DNA of 64,000 nt, from assembly GCA_028564705.1 (NCBI GenBank), contig JAPXFQ010002133.1, positions 682,001-746,000 on the forward strand. Reading direction: 5' to 3'. Source of the DNA: Apricaphanius iberus. Taxonomy: Eukaryota > Chordata > Actinopteri > Cyprinodontiformes > Aphaniidae. Positions 1 to 12,275 of the stretch are shown piece by piece. The first letter of the stretch is position 1. Every line of letters starts with the position of its first letter. The notes under the pieces are model-generated. The model was not told where the DNA came from and ran no database searches. It saw only the letters and a list, made by a program, of their open reading frames with translations. A program made the position numbers and the translations under genes.

Positions 1-134
1 TTATCCCCACCAATCGTCACGCTGAACGTTGCTGGAATGCGTTTGGGTCTAAAGTTCATCTAGGGTCCCAGTTAAACCTCCATTCTTTGGTCTTTTCCCA
101 CTGAAATCGTCTCCTTCTCTTTCTGTCCCTTCAG

Positions 135-359
135 TCTATGTGGAAACCAGCCTATGATTTCCTGCTGACGTGGGCTGCCCATGTAGGGGACAGCTACCGG
201 GACGTGATCCAGGAGCTCCACCATGGTCTGGACAAGATGAGGAACCCCATCACTAAGAGGTGGAAACATCTGACCGGTGCGCTGATCCTCGTAAACTGCC
301 TCGACACCCTCCGTAGTGCCGCTTTCTGTCCCAGCGGTTATGGGGACTTTGCTGTTTGA
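135..359 (+). CDS. sh3bp4: SH3BP4, C-terminal coding exon (partial gene)
   Basis: An acceptor (ccttcag) is followed by an open frame of 74 codons from TCT ATG TGG to TGA at 357-359. The peptide has the run [18 protein letters not shown], then [12 protein letters not shown] and [11 protein letters not shown], which I recognise from memory as the conserved end of SH3-domain-binding protein 4. The family is a large SH3-ZU5-UPA-death-like protein acting in clathrin-linked cargo sorting and Rag GTPase/mTORC1 signalling. Only the last exon is inside the window; the rest lies to the left. The neighbour ARL4C is the same as in mammals, which supports the call. The reading phase at the acceptor is inferred from the family, as the previous exon is not visible. 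Confidence 0.82.
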   Translation, partial: SMWKPAYDFLLTWAAHVGDSYRDVIQELHHGLDKMRNPITKRWKHLTGALILVNCLDTLRSAAFCPSGYGDFAV

Positions 360-3300
360 ACATTAATTTCCCTCTTGGTCGGAAAACATTTTAAACGCAC
401 CAGCGGATGGTGGGAGTTTTTCAAACCCAGTTCTGAAATGAAAATGTGGCCGAATCTTCACGCTTTGCTCAGCAACGGAGTTTCAAGATGTATGGAAACT
501 TTTGCTAGGAGCCCTGCTGTGTCTGTTCCTAACCCATCTTTTCTTTTCTGTTTGGATCTTGATTTTCTACTACCTACTCCTACTTCATTTCATGTACTCG
601 TGTCCTCTTTCTACCTTGTAAATTACTCCTGTCACTCTGAGTCGTGGTTGTTTCTTCTCTCTACATTTCTCCTGTCTTTACCCTCAGGGGACCATCAAAG
701 CCCTCCCAACAACATGGTGTTGATTAGAACGTCCCACATAACATCTACCTATTTACTTTTACCTCATTTATGGGCAGTTTTAGCTGCCACTAAATAAAAA
801 AATTATATATCCTTCATAAAAATTAACCATAAGCACTTAAATAAAACATACATATATTTCAGTTTTATAAAGTGAAACATAAAGATTAAATTTTTTTTAG
901 AAACTAAAATGCCAAACACAGTTAGGCTAATGTTACTTAGCATTAGCCGTTAGCATTTACAATCCATACGGTAACAGATTTACTGTCTATTTGTGTAATT
1001 ATTTCATTAATTAATGTAATTAATTTTCAATGTAAAACTTCAGTGTCGTAAAAAAAAAAAAAAAACTATGTTTCAGTAAAAGAGTTACAATCCATTTCTG
1101 AAAGCTAATCCCCTCTTAGCTAGCCAGTTAGCTAATATGGATGCGTTTGAAGTACAGTATCTGATAAAGATTTTATGGTTATTATTATGACATGAAATTT
1201 TAAGCTTAAAGCTGAATATCAATACATTGGCTTTATTGATAATGTTTCAAATAAAACTTTTTTAGGTTAATGCTAACAGGATGGTTAGCATTAGCTGTCC
1301 AGAATGTAAAGGCAATATTACCTTTTGATGCAATTGGATCAGTTATTAATCATAAAGTTATTATTTCCAACGGAGGAAATGTCCTCCAAGAGAAAACAGT
1401 CCAGTCCACCTAAAAGTTTATTGATGACAACAATAAAAATTTATTTTTATGTAAATGCTATTCCATGATTTTTAGCATGTCTGTTAGCAAGAATTATTTC
1501 TCAACTTCTTAAAAAGTTTGAGCTTTAATTTTGACGTGAAAACATATGAGTTTGTAGTTGAAGATCAGCACACTGAATTTGAATTAAAAATATCCGATAT
1601 AAAAAAAAGTAACCTAAGGCTAACTGGCTTCTTTGGCTAACTTTGCTAGCATTAGCAGACTACACAATAAAAGCAGAATTTATCTGATATAATCACTAAA
1701 TTATCAATCATGATTAGTGATACATTTAATTTATTATAAATGGAAGACAATAGTTGGGTTTAATTAAAGTCTGAATTATATTTTAGTAGAGAATAACAGT
1801 ACTTTTTTATCCACAAGCCAACTAGCTAGTCAGCTTGCACACAAATCCATCTTCTGCTTTCTGTTTTAACTATTTAACTACAATATAAAACAAAATAATT
1901 TCTACACCGGCGTATTGGTCACACTCAGATTATGTTGAAATATAAAGAAGAGGTAATTTTAACTAAAAGTTTAACCTTTTTTTTTTAGCAATAACTTTGT
2001 GTAAACTGTTTAAAACGTAGACCCTTCTAAAAGTCAACATATATGACATACTGAACACAGAAGTACTCTAGAATACACTTTTAAGGCCACAAAAATGTCA
2101 CATATGAACTTAACATTGTCATATATCAGTTATATGTCACTACTAACCTACATTACATTAGCGTAGAAGCCTAATTTTCTCTGTTACACTTTCATTTAGA
2201 GGCACTTTCTTTTGTAGTACATTTCTGAATGTAATTTTAATCACAGATAATCAACTTGTTTCTATGCTTATTGTTTATTAACTGGTAATTTTTTTTGTCC
2301 TCATCTTGATGTGTCTCCTGGTAATTTTGTGACTTCTGCAGTTTTTGGAACATTTACACAACCTGAAGAGAAAATGGGTTTGAAATTTTTCATGCTTTTA
2401 TACTGAGAACCAAAAGAGTATTGACAGATTTATAAGTGAATATCTATCACCTGTTATGGGTAGAAAATCAGAATTCAGTTCAGTATTGCTGTTTAGAAAG
2501 TATCAATAAACTGGGAATGTAATGCGTGTGTGAGCATACTGTTCTGTTTGAATAACTCCTCAGAACTCCCATGGATTATTGAGTAGGAAATATTTCCAAA
2601 TCCCCCAAAAAGAACCTAAGATCTCATAATCTGCTGTGCACAACATCAAAACATGTAGGTGATCGGCTTGTAGGTTTCAGGAACCGCTGCAGCTTTTCTG
2701 TAAAAACTCTAAAACGTGCCGAAATGAACTTTAATTTTCACTTATATGATGAAATAACATTTTCTTTTGCCTTTACACTGATAAAAATATATATATATAT
2801 GTGCTGTAACAGCAGCAGTCTATCTGAAGTGGCCCCCAGCACATGTTTCATTCTCCTCGCAGACTAATAGCACTTGTTATTCCGCACACCGGGTGTCTCT
2901 TTCAATCACAAGCAACAATAAGAGTGAACCCTCCACCTATTGTTGTTTTCTCTCTATGTACATCTGGGTTCATCGCCATCCAGATGGCTTTTTATGTAGC
3001 TTCACACGAAACTGCCAGAGATGGAGATGTTGCAGATGAAAACTCACGAATCCTTCTTCATATTCTTTATTCCTCAGCATAATCCCCTCTCTTTCTCTCA
3101 CACACACACACACACACACTCGGAGACAGTTTGATGGACTTAATTAAAGCAGATAATTATTCTCCCTCAGAGGACGGGCCACCTTCACAGGCGTCCTTCG
3201 CCTCTCGATGACTCACCCTCCACATTCCTGCTCGTCTCCTGGATACAGTTTGAAACCGAGCGCCGAGGCTGTGATTGTTTGTTGGCTCAATAAGCAGATA

Positions 3301-3725
3301 AAAGATTTGGTTTAACTTTAACTTTTCGTTTTCCTTCCAGTCGTCCGTATTTCCTTCCAAGGTTCTCCAGCGTCTTTTTTCTCTCATTCAGAGCTGAAGT
3401 CTGACCACTTTCAGAGGAATTTCGTCGTTCGGCCCACATAGCAGACAGTTTAACACGAAACCGATCGGATCTTTAGGCCAGTTGATGTCAGCAGCCTGTT
3501 AAAAAACTAGGAATGCAACGATACCACTGTTTATCACGTCTTTGATTTCAATTTTATCACGGGTTTTTTTAAACGATCACCAACAAAACTCAAATTACTC
3601 ATTAGAGAAGAGAAACATTAAATAAATAAATTCATTTAGATTGCAGATAACCAACACAGGGCTAAAATACTGATATGTCTTTACCAAACCAGAGATGATA
3701 CAAATGCACCGAACGTTCTGAATCA

Positions 3726-3728
<3 letters not shown>

Positions 3729-3762
<34 letters not shown>
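3729..3762. repeat. (TA)17 microsatellite
   Basis: Seventeen uninterrupted TA units. It creates an artificial tyrosine-isoleucine run in one minus-strand frame. Confidence 0.95.
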
Positions 3763-3764
<2 letters not shown>

Positions 3765-4205
3765 AACACACTTTTTCAAATAACCTCAATGAAACATACA
3801 TCAAAATCATAAACATATTTAAATGTAATATATGAAATTTTAATCTTGACTTGTCTACTAAAACAGAAAGCAAATATGAACTTACTTTGGTTTAAAAAAA
3901 TGATATTAAGCAAACAGAATAAAATATAACATCTTTTAAAATAAAAGACTAACATGCAGTCGCAAATGTAGTGCAAGATGTATTTTGCAATCTATAATAT
4001 GACAATCAATCCTCATACAATGAGGTAAATGCAGCTTTAACTGGTTCAAATGTTTTTTTTACGGAATGCTGATATTATAAACAGGCACACATAAAGCTGC
4101 CCAGTAAAAACCTAAGTGATAATGTAGTGTAAAAACACACCGGTATACAATGTAGATTGTAGTGTAAGCAGATATAATTAATCTTCCATCCATCCGAATA
4201 TATTC

Positions 4206-5151
4206 TTAAAGGAAACGTATGTAAGAAATTTATTTAATTAATCACAAAATGGCCCCGATATGTGACTAGACATTAAGAAATCATGTTCTTTTGAAATACT
4301 TATATCACTGTCAACAGTGGTCCGGCCAGGATATTGTTATGTAAAAGTGAAAGTTGCAGCCCTCAAGTGATGTTATTGTTGTCATGTTCTGTTTTGGTCT
4401 GAGGCTCCGCCCTCAAGCTATCTACAAATCACGAAGTCAGTAGAGTTTCCTCATCCGGGTTGCCAGATCTGCTCTTTTAAGCTGAAGCTCCGAACGTTAC
4501 GGACAAAACGTGTATAACGTTATGAAACCTAAAAGACCTCGTTATCAATCCGAAATACGTCGTGATAGAGTCTGAAATAAAACAAGGATTTGTATAGGAG
4601 ACGCCTTTGAAAGATGGAGACGGCTGAAAATGGAGAAGAATGTGAATACAGACGTCAACGTCGACAATTTTCTCCTGGACAACAAGTCGAACAAAGTTAT
4701 GCATGTTCGTGGAAAGTATCGTTACGTTGGCGCATATGGAGGAGATTGGTCATCAAATTGAAAAGTTAAGGAATTGTTTGGGAGATAAAAACGACGAGTC
4801 GTCATTGCTAACATTAGCATCAGGGCCCTTTTCTTTGTCATTATGCTGAACTGTCGAGGAAAACAACAGCAGCACGTCGATTCTGGCAATTTGAAACGTA
4901 ATGGAGACGTATTGCGTAGCCTCTACCTCGGTACAAATAATTCCTCATTCGTTCTTCGCGTACATTGTGGACTACACATAATGCAAGCTAACCTGTATTA
5001 CCATTTCTAATGTAATTTAGTTAGGGTCAGCCGTTCCTGCTGGATCCCGCAGCAGCTGGCAACCTGGAGTCAGGAAGGGATACACAGTTCTACTGTATGA
5101 ATGTGATTGCAGTACCGCTTTTGGCCACAATCCTAAATACGTTTCCTTTAA
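4206..5151. mobile_element. TIR DNA transposon, non-autonomous, with coding remnant
   Basis: Ends are inverted repeats: TTAAAGGAAACGTATGTAAG at the left, and the complement reads TTAAAGGAAACGTATTTAGG at the right. TATTC flanks both sides, a possible 5-bp target duplication. Inside, from about 4522 on the + strand, is a decayed coding piece with one stop: MKPKRPRYQSEIRRDRV, then TRICIGDAFERWRRLK and later FLLD. The same RW-type block occurs in the elements at 12.3 and 55.1 kb. The superfamily is not recognised. Confidence 0.6.
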
Positions 5152-8100
5152 TATTCCCTGTAACTCTCTGCACATTCAACGTACATGCGTGGAATGGTGA
5201 TGTTTGGGGGAAAAAGCAGCCGGGCAACTGCACGGATAGTTTGTCGTCTGTGTCGTAGGGGGTACGTTTTATGATTATTTTTTCTAGCGCTAGCCACCGC
5301 TGCTGCAGTCGACTTTATAGCTTTTCATCGCACACAGTGGCAGAAATACAGCAGCAGAACTGGGAATCGGGATAAAACGATCATCAGACGTGTAGATCGC
5401 TTCAGTCTTAAATCGTAATATCGCCGGCCCGACGATTCCGATACCTTCTGATACTGATTACCAATTCTGATACTTCTACCACCCAAAACAAAACAAAAAA
5501 ATACAATGAATTGAAGGATAGGTTTCGTTTTTCTTCTCTGCTCGTTACAACAAATGATGCTGGATTATGTAAGAAAATAAAATAGTAATAAAAATGAGTT
5601 TCAAGTGAAGAATTTCCTATTAAAATGATAAAAAATGACAGTTTAGCAGATTTTAGCACCAATAGACGATAGACGATTCCGTCTAAAATTGTCACAAAAT
5701 ACACTTTTCAATATCTTTTTGCCGCCCCCTGCACAGGTGCTCCACCAACAATGGGATTTTTATTTCGTTTTTTATTTAATCTGACCTGCTATTTTAGACT
5801 TTATGCTGCAATAATCTCTACAAAATGGTCCCAATACAGTAGTTAGGAGGTATTTTTCTACCTATACATGCTAAAACGGCCTAGTCAAATCCAGACCTAA
5901 ACTACACGCTTTTAAATTCAGTCTGAAGGAGCTGGAGGTGTGTTGCAAAGAAAACAAACCAGTAGATGTTCAAAGCTTCGTTTCCTTTTGCCTCCATTAG
6001 TTTCTGCACCGTGTGGAACATTTTAGGCCCCTTCAGTGAACCGTTTTTATTTGCATTTATAACATTTATGAGGCGCTTATAATAAAAGAAGCCCGGCTGA
6101 TTTAAGCGCTTTTTTTTTTTTTTTTTCTGAGGGAAGCAGAACGACCACACAACCACGAACAGAGCGACCGTCCAGCAGATCAAAGGGAGAAAAACACGAC
6201 TTTCCCTCCTTCCATTAATGAATTCAAGCAGCTTTTTGAAAATGCAGAGCAGGTGGTGAGATGAAAAGCTCGAGGACAAGCGGACGCCGAGTTTTTAGGG
6301 GCAGGAAGCTTCCAGAAGGGAAAAGCCGTCGGTCAGAACCTCTCAGGCGTGGAGATTATCTCCTCCTTCCCGTCAGCTTCGACGGATCAAATGTTTCTCA
6401 CCTTTTACTGGGGATCCGTCTCTTTAAGGAGGTTAAAGTCATCTGGAACACGCTGCAGGATTCCCAGGCCTCTACGTTCGCGTTCAAATCAGAACGCAGT
6501 CTGGGCTTAAAGTGATTCTGCGATCGTAATAATCTAGTGTTTGTGTGTTTTTCCCCTCTCTAATCACACACCCAGCCTGATTAGGAGAGGAATCGATGCT
6601 GGAGGACAGTCGGCCATGACTCAGGTTGTTGTTGCAGCTTAGGGACTGGATTTCCTGCTAACGCTGCTGCTTCCCCAACAATCCACAAAGCTTTGCACTT
6701 TTTCTGCACTATAAGGCCGTTTGTTTCAGGATCATCAAACAAAATCGAGGGGCTTTTGAATCTGAAACTAAAGGAAACCTGAAGAACATACGACGTGCCT
6801 AGTACAAATGCTTTTTTTGTTGCCTCGGTATAAACGTATTCAGAAAAAATATTAAAAACCTTTATTTTGAGGATATTAACGCAGAAGGGAAGACACCAGC
6901 ATTTTAGTAGTTTTCTGTACAGAGAAAACCAAATTTCGATTGAAAATATCCTGGTAGATGAAAGACTTCATGATGCCACGTACTCAGCATGACACATCCT
7001 CCGCCGTACGCAGCTACAGGAAGCTTCATGGACGCAGAGCAGGACCAGATAGAGGAGGGAAGGTCAAACCATCTCTTCCAGGATCACCTCTCGTACAGCA
7101 ATGAGAAGAGAAAGAGAAGCGGCAAAAGCAAAGGAGGTGGATTAGCAGTGATTAGCAAATGACAGTGTGAACCAGGATATGTCGAAACATGTTTATTGGA
7201 ATATTTTTGCAGCTTTCTATGGAAAAAAACAAAGAAAAAAGGATTTTGGTTACAGGTTAGATTTTTTTTTCTTTCTTTTATGCTTTCGTTCCTAAATTGT
7301 AAGTCGCTTTGGATAATAGTGTCTCCTAAATCTAAAACTGAGACAATATTTAATTTCCCTTTGGGATGAATAAAATGTTTTATAACTGAATTGATTGCTG
7401 TACTTTCCCAGATATTCAGTTATTAGTTTCAGAGCCGCCTGGAGTGAAATCTGTATCTGCACCATCTGCACTAATCAGAGGCGGCGTTCTCCTTTTACTT
7501 TTCATTAAACTTCTCTCTTCATCTCCAGTGGCTTTCTGTAGTCTGAACAGTTTCTGCACCAGGAAAAGATCCCGGATGAAATCAGATATACGCAGAAAAA
7601 AATAACCCAGCAGAAACTTTTAGATAGCTGTGTGCTGCCATCTGGTGGTGCTCTGCTAGAACAGCAGTTAAGTCACGTTTGTCCAGGATTGACTTCATTT
7701 GATATTTTATGAAAAAAGCAAGACACAGATTTGATGAATTTTCAGCTTTCTGCTATCTTAATGTTTATTAATGTTTCGTTTATATTTCTTATCGATTTTT
7801 GAGAAAATTCTCCACTATTTTACTTCTGTTTTCTTTAGGCAAGGATTGTTTATTTTTAGCACACAAGGCAATTCAAGGTGCACGTGATTTGTTAGTAAAG
7901 AAGCCAAATATATGATAAAAGTGTGAAAATTAATGATAGATAAACAAAAGAAAAGCCATTTTGCATTTCATTAAAAACAACAATTAAGTAAAAGCATAAA
8001 AAAAGAAATTTATGTAAATGTTAAATTTTTTTAAAACGAATGAAATAAACTAAATAAAACATTTGGCATTTGATTAAAAACAATTTAGGAGAAGCATAGA

Positions 8101-8563
8101 AAGAAAATTTGTCAAAAATCTATATTAGAATATTATTTATTCCAGAAAAAAAATGTATTTCTCTAATAAGAAAAATGGCAAACATAAATTTTGTCTCATA
8201 AAAAAAATATTTTTTTCTCTCCTGTTTTTAAAATGGTAAGGGATTTTTTTTTACATGAGGAATTTGGATAAATGTTTTCCAATTTTCCGGATAAAAGGAA
8301 ACTTATAACATCAGATCTGCACAAAATGTAAGCATAAAAGAAATCTACAAAGCTTGATGTAAAAACTAGATCATGACTATGATTTTAAAAAAGGTCATTC
8401 TGTGTTTTAAAAAAATCAATTCTGAATCAATTCTTATAAAGATTCTAAGTATCCAATCAATTCACAACTCTACGAATCTTTTTTAAATGTTTAATATTAA
8501 AAGCGCTCTTTTTTCACAGCTAATATGGGAAGAAAAAAGTCTGAAGGGTTTCACTTCTGAACT

Positions 8564-8810
8564 GGGGCGACTGTGGCTCAGTGGTAGAGTAGTTGGCTTG
8601 CAATTGGAGGGTTGTAGGATCGATTCCAGCTTTCTCCAGTCACATATCGATGTGCCCCTGGGCAAGGCACTTAACCCCCAAATTCTACATTGTCCTACCG
8701 ACCCGTGTCGGTGTATGAATGCGAGTGTGATTGGGTGAATGTGGCTTCAATGTAAAGCGCTTTGAGTGGTCAGTAAGACTAGAAAAGCGCTATATAAGTT
8801 CAGTACATTT
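8564..8810 (+). mobile_element. tRNA-derived SINE
   Basis: The 5' part is tRNA-like: box A TGGCTCAGTGG at 8574-8584 and box B GGATCGATTCC at 8617-8627. The 3' part has the words TGGGCAAGGCACTTAACCCC and AAGCGCTATATAA that mark a SINE group widespread in teleosts. It is not a tRNA gene: the acceptor stem cannot be completed and the SINE body follows directly. Confidence 0.85.
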
Positions 8811-9229
8811 AACTGTTATTGCATCATTGAATTACAGCTATATTATTAAAGAACCAGCTAAAAACAATTTAGCAGCACTGAAACACGTCAGTATCGAACT
8901 GGATCGTGATAATTGATTCTGACTTTTAAGAATCGGAATCAAATAAAATCTTGAAATCTGTCTTGTAGCTCTGGCTGCATGTTTTGGTCTCTTCTTCCAC
9001 ATATTCTTTTCTGACGGCTTCAGACGACTTATTAAATTAATAAAAATTTATTCCATTGACACGTTGTTTGATTTTATTTAAGGGTATCAGATTAAACCCC
9101 ATATTATTTATTTTTGCGAGGTGCTTGTAGTTGCCAGTACTGGACACTAATGTTTTACAGCTTAGAGTTGGAAACTGATGTCGCATTCTGATCGACCATC
9201 TTTTCTTTCCCAGAGGATTTTATTTTGAA

Positions 9230-9518
9230 GCTCCCCGGATGCTGCGCGTGTTTTTGCGGCGCTTTGACGCGCCTTAGGGGCGGATCCACGCGTCACGCAG
9301 CATCAGCGGGGTGTGTTTGCGTTCTCACACATGAAGCTGAGCAGAGAGATGCTGAGGCATCATGATGATGATGATGGCGGGCCGTCGCAGTGATTGCGCC
9401 GTTGTCTGAGCGCCGATTTGGGCATTTTTACGCACAGCCGGAGCGCCTCCAGGGATGCCGGAGTGCCGCTGCGCCCCCCACTGCGTCCTCTGAGCTGTTT
9501 TCTCCCTCAGCCTGTAAG
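9230..9518 (+). promoter_or_regulatory. CpG-rich promoter / 5' UTR of arl4c
   Basis: GC- and CpG-rich block in AT-rich surroundings, with GGGGCGG (Sp1-like) near 9278 and many CGCG/GCGC words. A run of five ATG codons at 9362-9376 opens a short upstream frame ending at TGA 9407-9409. TTTTCTCCCTCAG at 9498-9510 resembles a splice acceptor just before the start codon, so a 5' UTR intron is possible. The transcription start cannot be placed from sequence alone. Confidence 0.5.
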
Positions 9519-10103
9519 ATGGGGACCAGTTTGTCCAGTCTGGCAGCCTTCCAGTCCCTCCACATCGTCATGCTGGGCTTGGACTCTGCGGGTAAAACCA
9601 CGGTCCTCTACCGGCTCAAATTCAACGAGTTCGTCAACACGGTGCCCACCATCGGCTTCAACACGGAGCGGATCCGGCTGGGCGGCCGGGGGGCCTCCAG
9701 GGCCATCAGCTGCCACTTCTGGGACGTCGGGGGCCAGGAGAAGCTGCGGCCCCTGTGGAAGCCCTACAGCCGCTGCACGGACGGCATCGTGTACGTGGTG
9801 GACTCCGTGGACGCGGAGCGGCTGGAGGAGGCCCGGGCCGAGCTGCACCGGATCACCCGCTTCCAGGAGAACCAGGGGACGCCGCTGCTGGTCATCGCCA
9901 ACAAACAGGACCTGCCGCGGGCGCTGGACGTCGGGGAGATCGAGAGGCAGCTGGCCCTGTCCGAGCTGAGCCCCTCCACGCCGTACCACGTCCAGCCGGC
10001 CTGCGCCATCATCGGAGAGGGGCTGGACGAGGGCATCGACAAGCTGTACGAGATGATAGTGAAGAGGAGGAAGACGATGAAGCAGAGGAAGAAGAAGCAG
10101 TGA
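9519..10103 (+). CDS. arl4c: ADP-ribosylation factor-like protein 4C (ARL4C)
   Basis: 194 aa, intact, single coding exon as usual for ARL4 genes. The ATG at 9519 was chosen because [19 protein letters not shown] matches the family N terminus (Gly2 myristoylation) and the context is strong (A at -3, G at +4); an open frame continues upstream without a conserved ATG. GTPase motifs: G1 GLDSAGKT (20-27), switch I Thr44 in VPTIGF, G3 WDVGGQE (68-74), G4 NKQD (128-131). A basic tail, [13 protein letters not shown], serves as membrane anchor and nuclear signal in the family. ARL4C recruits cytohesins at the plasma membrane and affects actin and cholesterol transport. Codon use is very GC-rich, giving long antisense frames that are not genes. 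The loop after the first effector segment (GGRGASRA) is longer than I recall for mammalian ARL4C. It could be one of two teleost co-orthologues. Confidence 0.93.
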   Translation: MGTSLSSLAAFQSLHIVMLGLDSAGKTTVLYRLKFNEFVNTVPTIGFNTERIRLGGRGASRAISCHFWDVGGQEKLRPLWKPYSRCTDGIVYVVDSVDAERLEEARAELHRITRFQENQGTPLLVIANKQDLPRALDVGEIERQLALSELSPSTPYHVQPACAIIGEGLDEGIDKLYEMIVKRRKTMKQRKKKQ

Positions 10104-10421
10104 TGCATGATGAGCGTTGAACAAAAAAAAAAAATCCTCATTAATTCCTATAAAACTCCCACATAGTCAGAATGAAGGCCTCTTTCATTAAAAACCTCAT
10201 CGTAAAGTCGGATTTATGGAAGAGTTTAACCTCCACTAAAAGCCAGGAAGTCCTGCTGTTTTCAGGGAGGAGGGAGGAGCAGGCTGAGAAAGGATTCCCC
10301 CTGAGGGGAGCTGACTCCTCCGTCTCCTCTCTGCTGGAAACTTCTGAGAACAGCAGCTTCAGACCACAGGAGGGAAACCAGGAAGCCTATAACACAGTGG
10401 AAGTTACAGAGCATTTCTGGG

Positions 10422-10427
10422 AATAAA
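10422..10427 (+). terminator. Candidate poly(A) signal for arl4c
   Basis: AATAAA 319 bp after the stop codon. ARL4C transcripts can have long 3' UTRs in other vertebrates, so a later site is also possible (for example AATAAA near 10695). Confidence 0.35.
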
Positions 10428-11283
10428 CCCAGCAGGGATTTGCACTATGCATTCATCATCAGTCACATGGATGGTTTCTAGAAGCTCTGACTAATGAGGA
10501 AACGTATGAAATCAAAGACATTATTAGTAGGTGATTCCATCTGATGTGTGGCTGTAAAGTTTAACTTACAAATATAACGTCTATGAATATGTCTATTTTA
10601 GATTTATTTTGGTTTTTGATAGTTTGCTAAAATTACTCAGAATTTCTGCTTAATTCCCATTTTTGCCAACTTGAAATATAAAAAAAAAGTCCGAATAAAA
10701 ACTATTTGAAATTTCCCACCTACTATTCAAAATCAATAATTTTGCCCACAGCTAAAAAGTGTTTTGCCTATTTTGGTTCTTATTTTGACCAAATGTTTCT
10801 CCAGTCATTGCTAAATTTATCCATAGCTCCTCTGAAACAGGCATGCAACATATTTATTGACATAAAGAGACAAATTATGTCAAGAAAGAAGCAGGAGGGA
10901 AACATTGTTTGATTTTATTTTAATTTCTTTACATTTTTAATGTAAGTATGTGAGATGAAATGCCCTTAAAATGGATCTTTTTAGTAATGAAAATGGAGAA
11001 ATTATCCTTAACGTGGAAATTATTGACTATAATGTTTGATTTGGGCGTAAAATTAGTGAGTTTGTTGATTCCTGTTTGTCAGATGATTAAGAACACATTA
11101 TTCTCAGCAGATGGAGAACATAACGACCCCAATATCACAATCAACACTCAGAACTGCTTCGTTGTTAAAAAAGAAACTAAATTTGCCATTTTGTGATCAA
11201 TTTTAAAACAAAAAGTTGTTTTTCTTTCCAAATTCTCACAAACTGTTTAGTTTCTCCTCATTGTCATATTTAGGATTTAAAAA

Positions 11284-11310
11284 TAGTAGTAGTAGTAGTA
11301 GTAGTAGTAG
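11284..11310. repeat. (TAG)9 microsatellite
   Basis: Nine perfect TAG units. Confidence 0.95.
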
Positions 11311-11499
11311 GCTAACCGCTTATAGTTTACGAGAGCCAATCAGGGCATTCAAACCAAATCATGGCGGTTTTTTTAGATAAAAAAACAGCAGCAAATGTAG
11401 CAGTGGGTGGATCTTTGTTTCATGGACAAATAAATTACTGAATGAAGTGCTCACAATCAGAAAGCAACGAAACAAAGTCTTCAAATTTAGATTTACTTT

Positions 11500-12150
11500 T
11501 GGATCAATTGTTTCTCAAAGTCTTACGAGACTGTTCAGTCCAGCCTGTCGGGACAATATATGTCAAAACGAGGCTTAAACATATGGGAACATTACAAAGT
11601 TGTTGAACTGTTTGGTAATTTTTGCATCACATTTGAAAACAAATTTTGTTTGCTGGAGACAAACTGTTTCTCAAATGTATTAATTTATGTTTCAAACCAG
11701 CCTTTCACGACAATATGTGGCAAGACATAGCAGAAATATAAAAAATAAAACCGTGTCGTCGACATATAGTTATTTTCACATCACCTTTACAAACAAACCA
11801 CATTTACACCCTTCAAAATAAGCCGTACTGTGCAGTAGTTTCTCACAGTAAGAAGTGTTTCACGATGGTTTAAACTTTCCTGTCCTGACGATATGTGTTC
11901 CCACTTGGCACAAACATGATATATTACCAAGTTTTTACCTAAAAACGAGACATACTCATGGTTTCTAACATGTTACAAACCTTTTAAAACCAGTCTGTCA
12001 GGACAATATGCTTAGACATGGCAGAAAAGTTAAAGAACAATACCTTAGAGTTAACATTGCATCACATTAAAAACAAATCCGATTCACATTTAACAAAATA
12101 TTATGACCGGTGTTACTAGACTGTTCAAACCACCCTGTAAAAATAACATG
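11500..12150. repeat. Degenerate tandem repeat
   Basis: A diverged phrase (ccagcctgtcgggacaatat and relatives) recurs near 11542, 11696, 11880, 11991 and 12131 with irregular spacing of about 115-180 bp, each with nearby gtttctca and aaacaaa words. It looks like an old tandem array. Confidence 0.45.
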
Positions 12151-12275
12151 GGTGTGGACTGTTGAGTGATTTTAGTAGCATTTCCCATTTTTACCTCTTA
12201 TGCTAACTCTGAACATGGAAAATTATGTGAAAGACATGATCTAAGATGATCTACAATTATTTTCTGACACTAATA

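Larger units (their letters stand above)
360..9229. other. Intergenic region between sh3bp4 and arl4c
   Basis: No exon-like homology seen on either strand. It begins with the sh3bp4 3' UTR (AATAAA candidates near 794 and 1431). It is AT-rich with scattered TAGC/GCTAGC-rich words. It contains a TIR element at 4206-5151, a SINE at 8564-8810, a CA run near 3103-3119 and a TA microsatellite at 3729-3762. Open frames here are short or caused by simple repeats. Confidence 0.6.

Noticed and set aside
3595..3873. 92-codon minus frame
   Set aside because: Contains an Ile-Tyr run from the TA microsatellite.
5902..6279. 125-codon minus frame
   Set aside because: Relies on a poly-T run read as poly-Lys, no family similarity seen.
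8564..8640. tRNA gene
   Set aside because: Box A and B are present but the acceptor stem does not close and a SINE body follows.
9507..10141. Long antisense and alternative frames over arl4c
   Set aside because: Shadows of the GC-rich ARL4C coding exon; no family match and ARL4C motifs are complete on the + strand.
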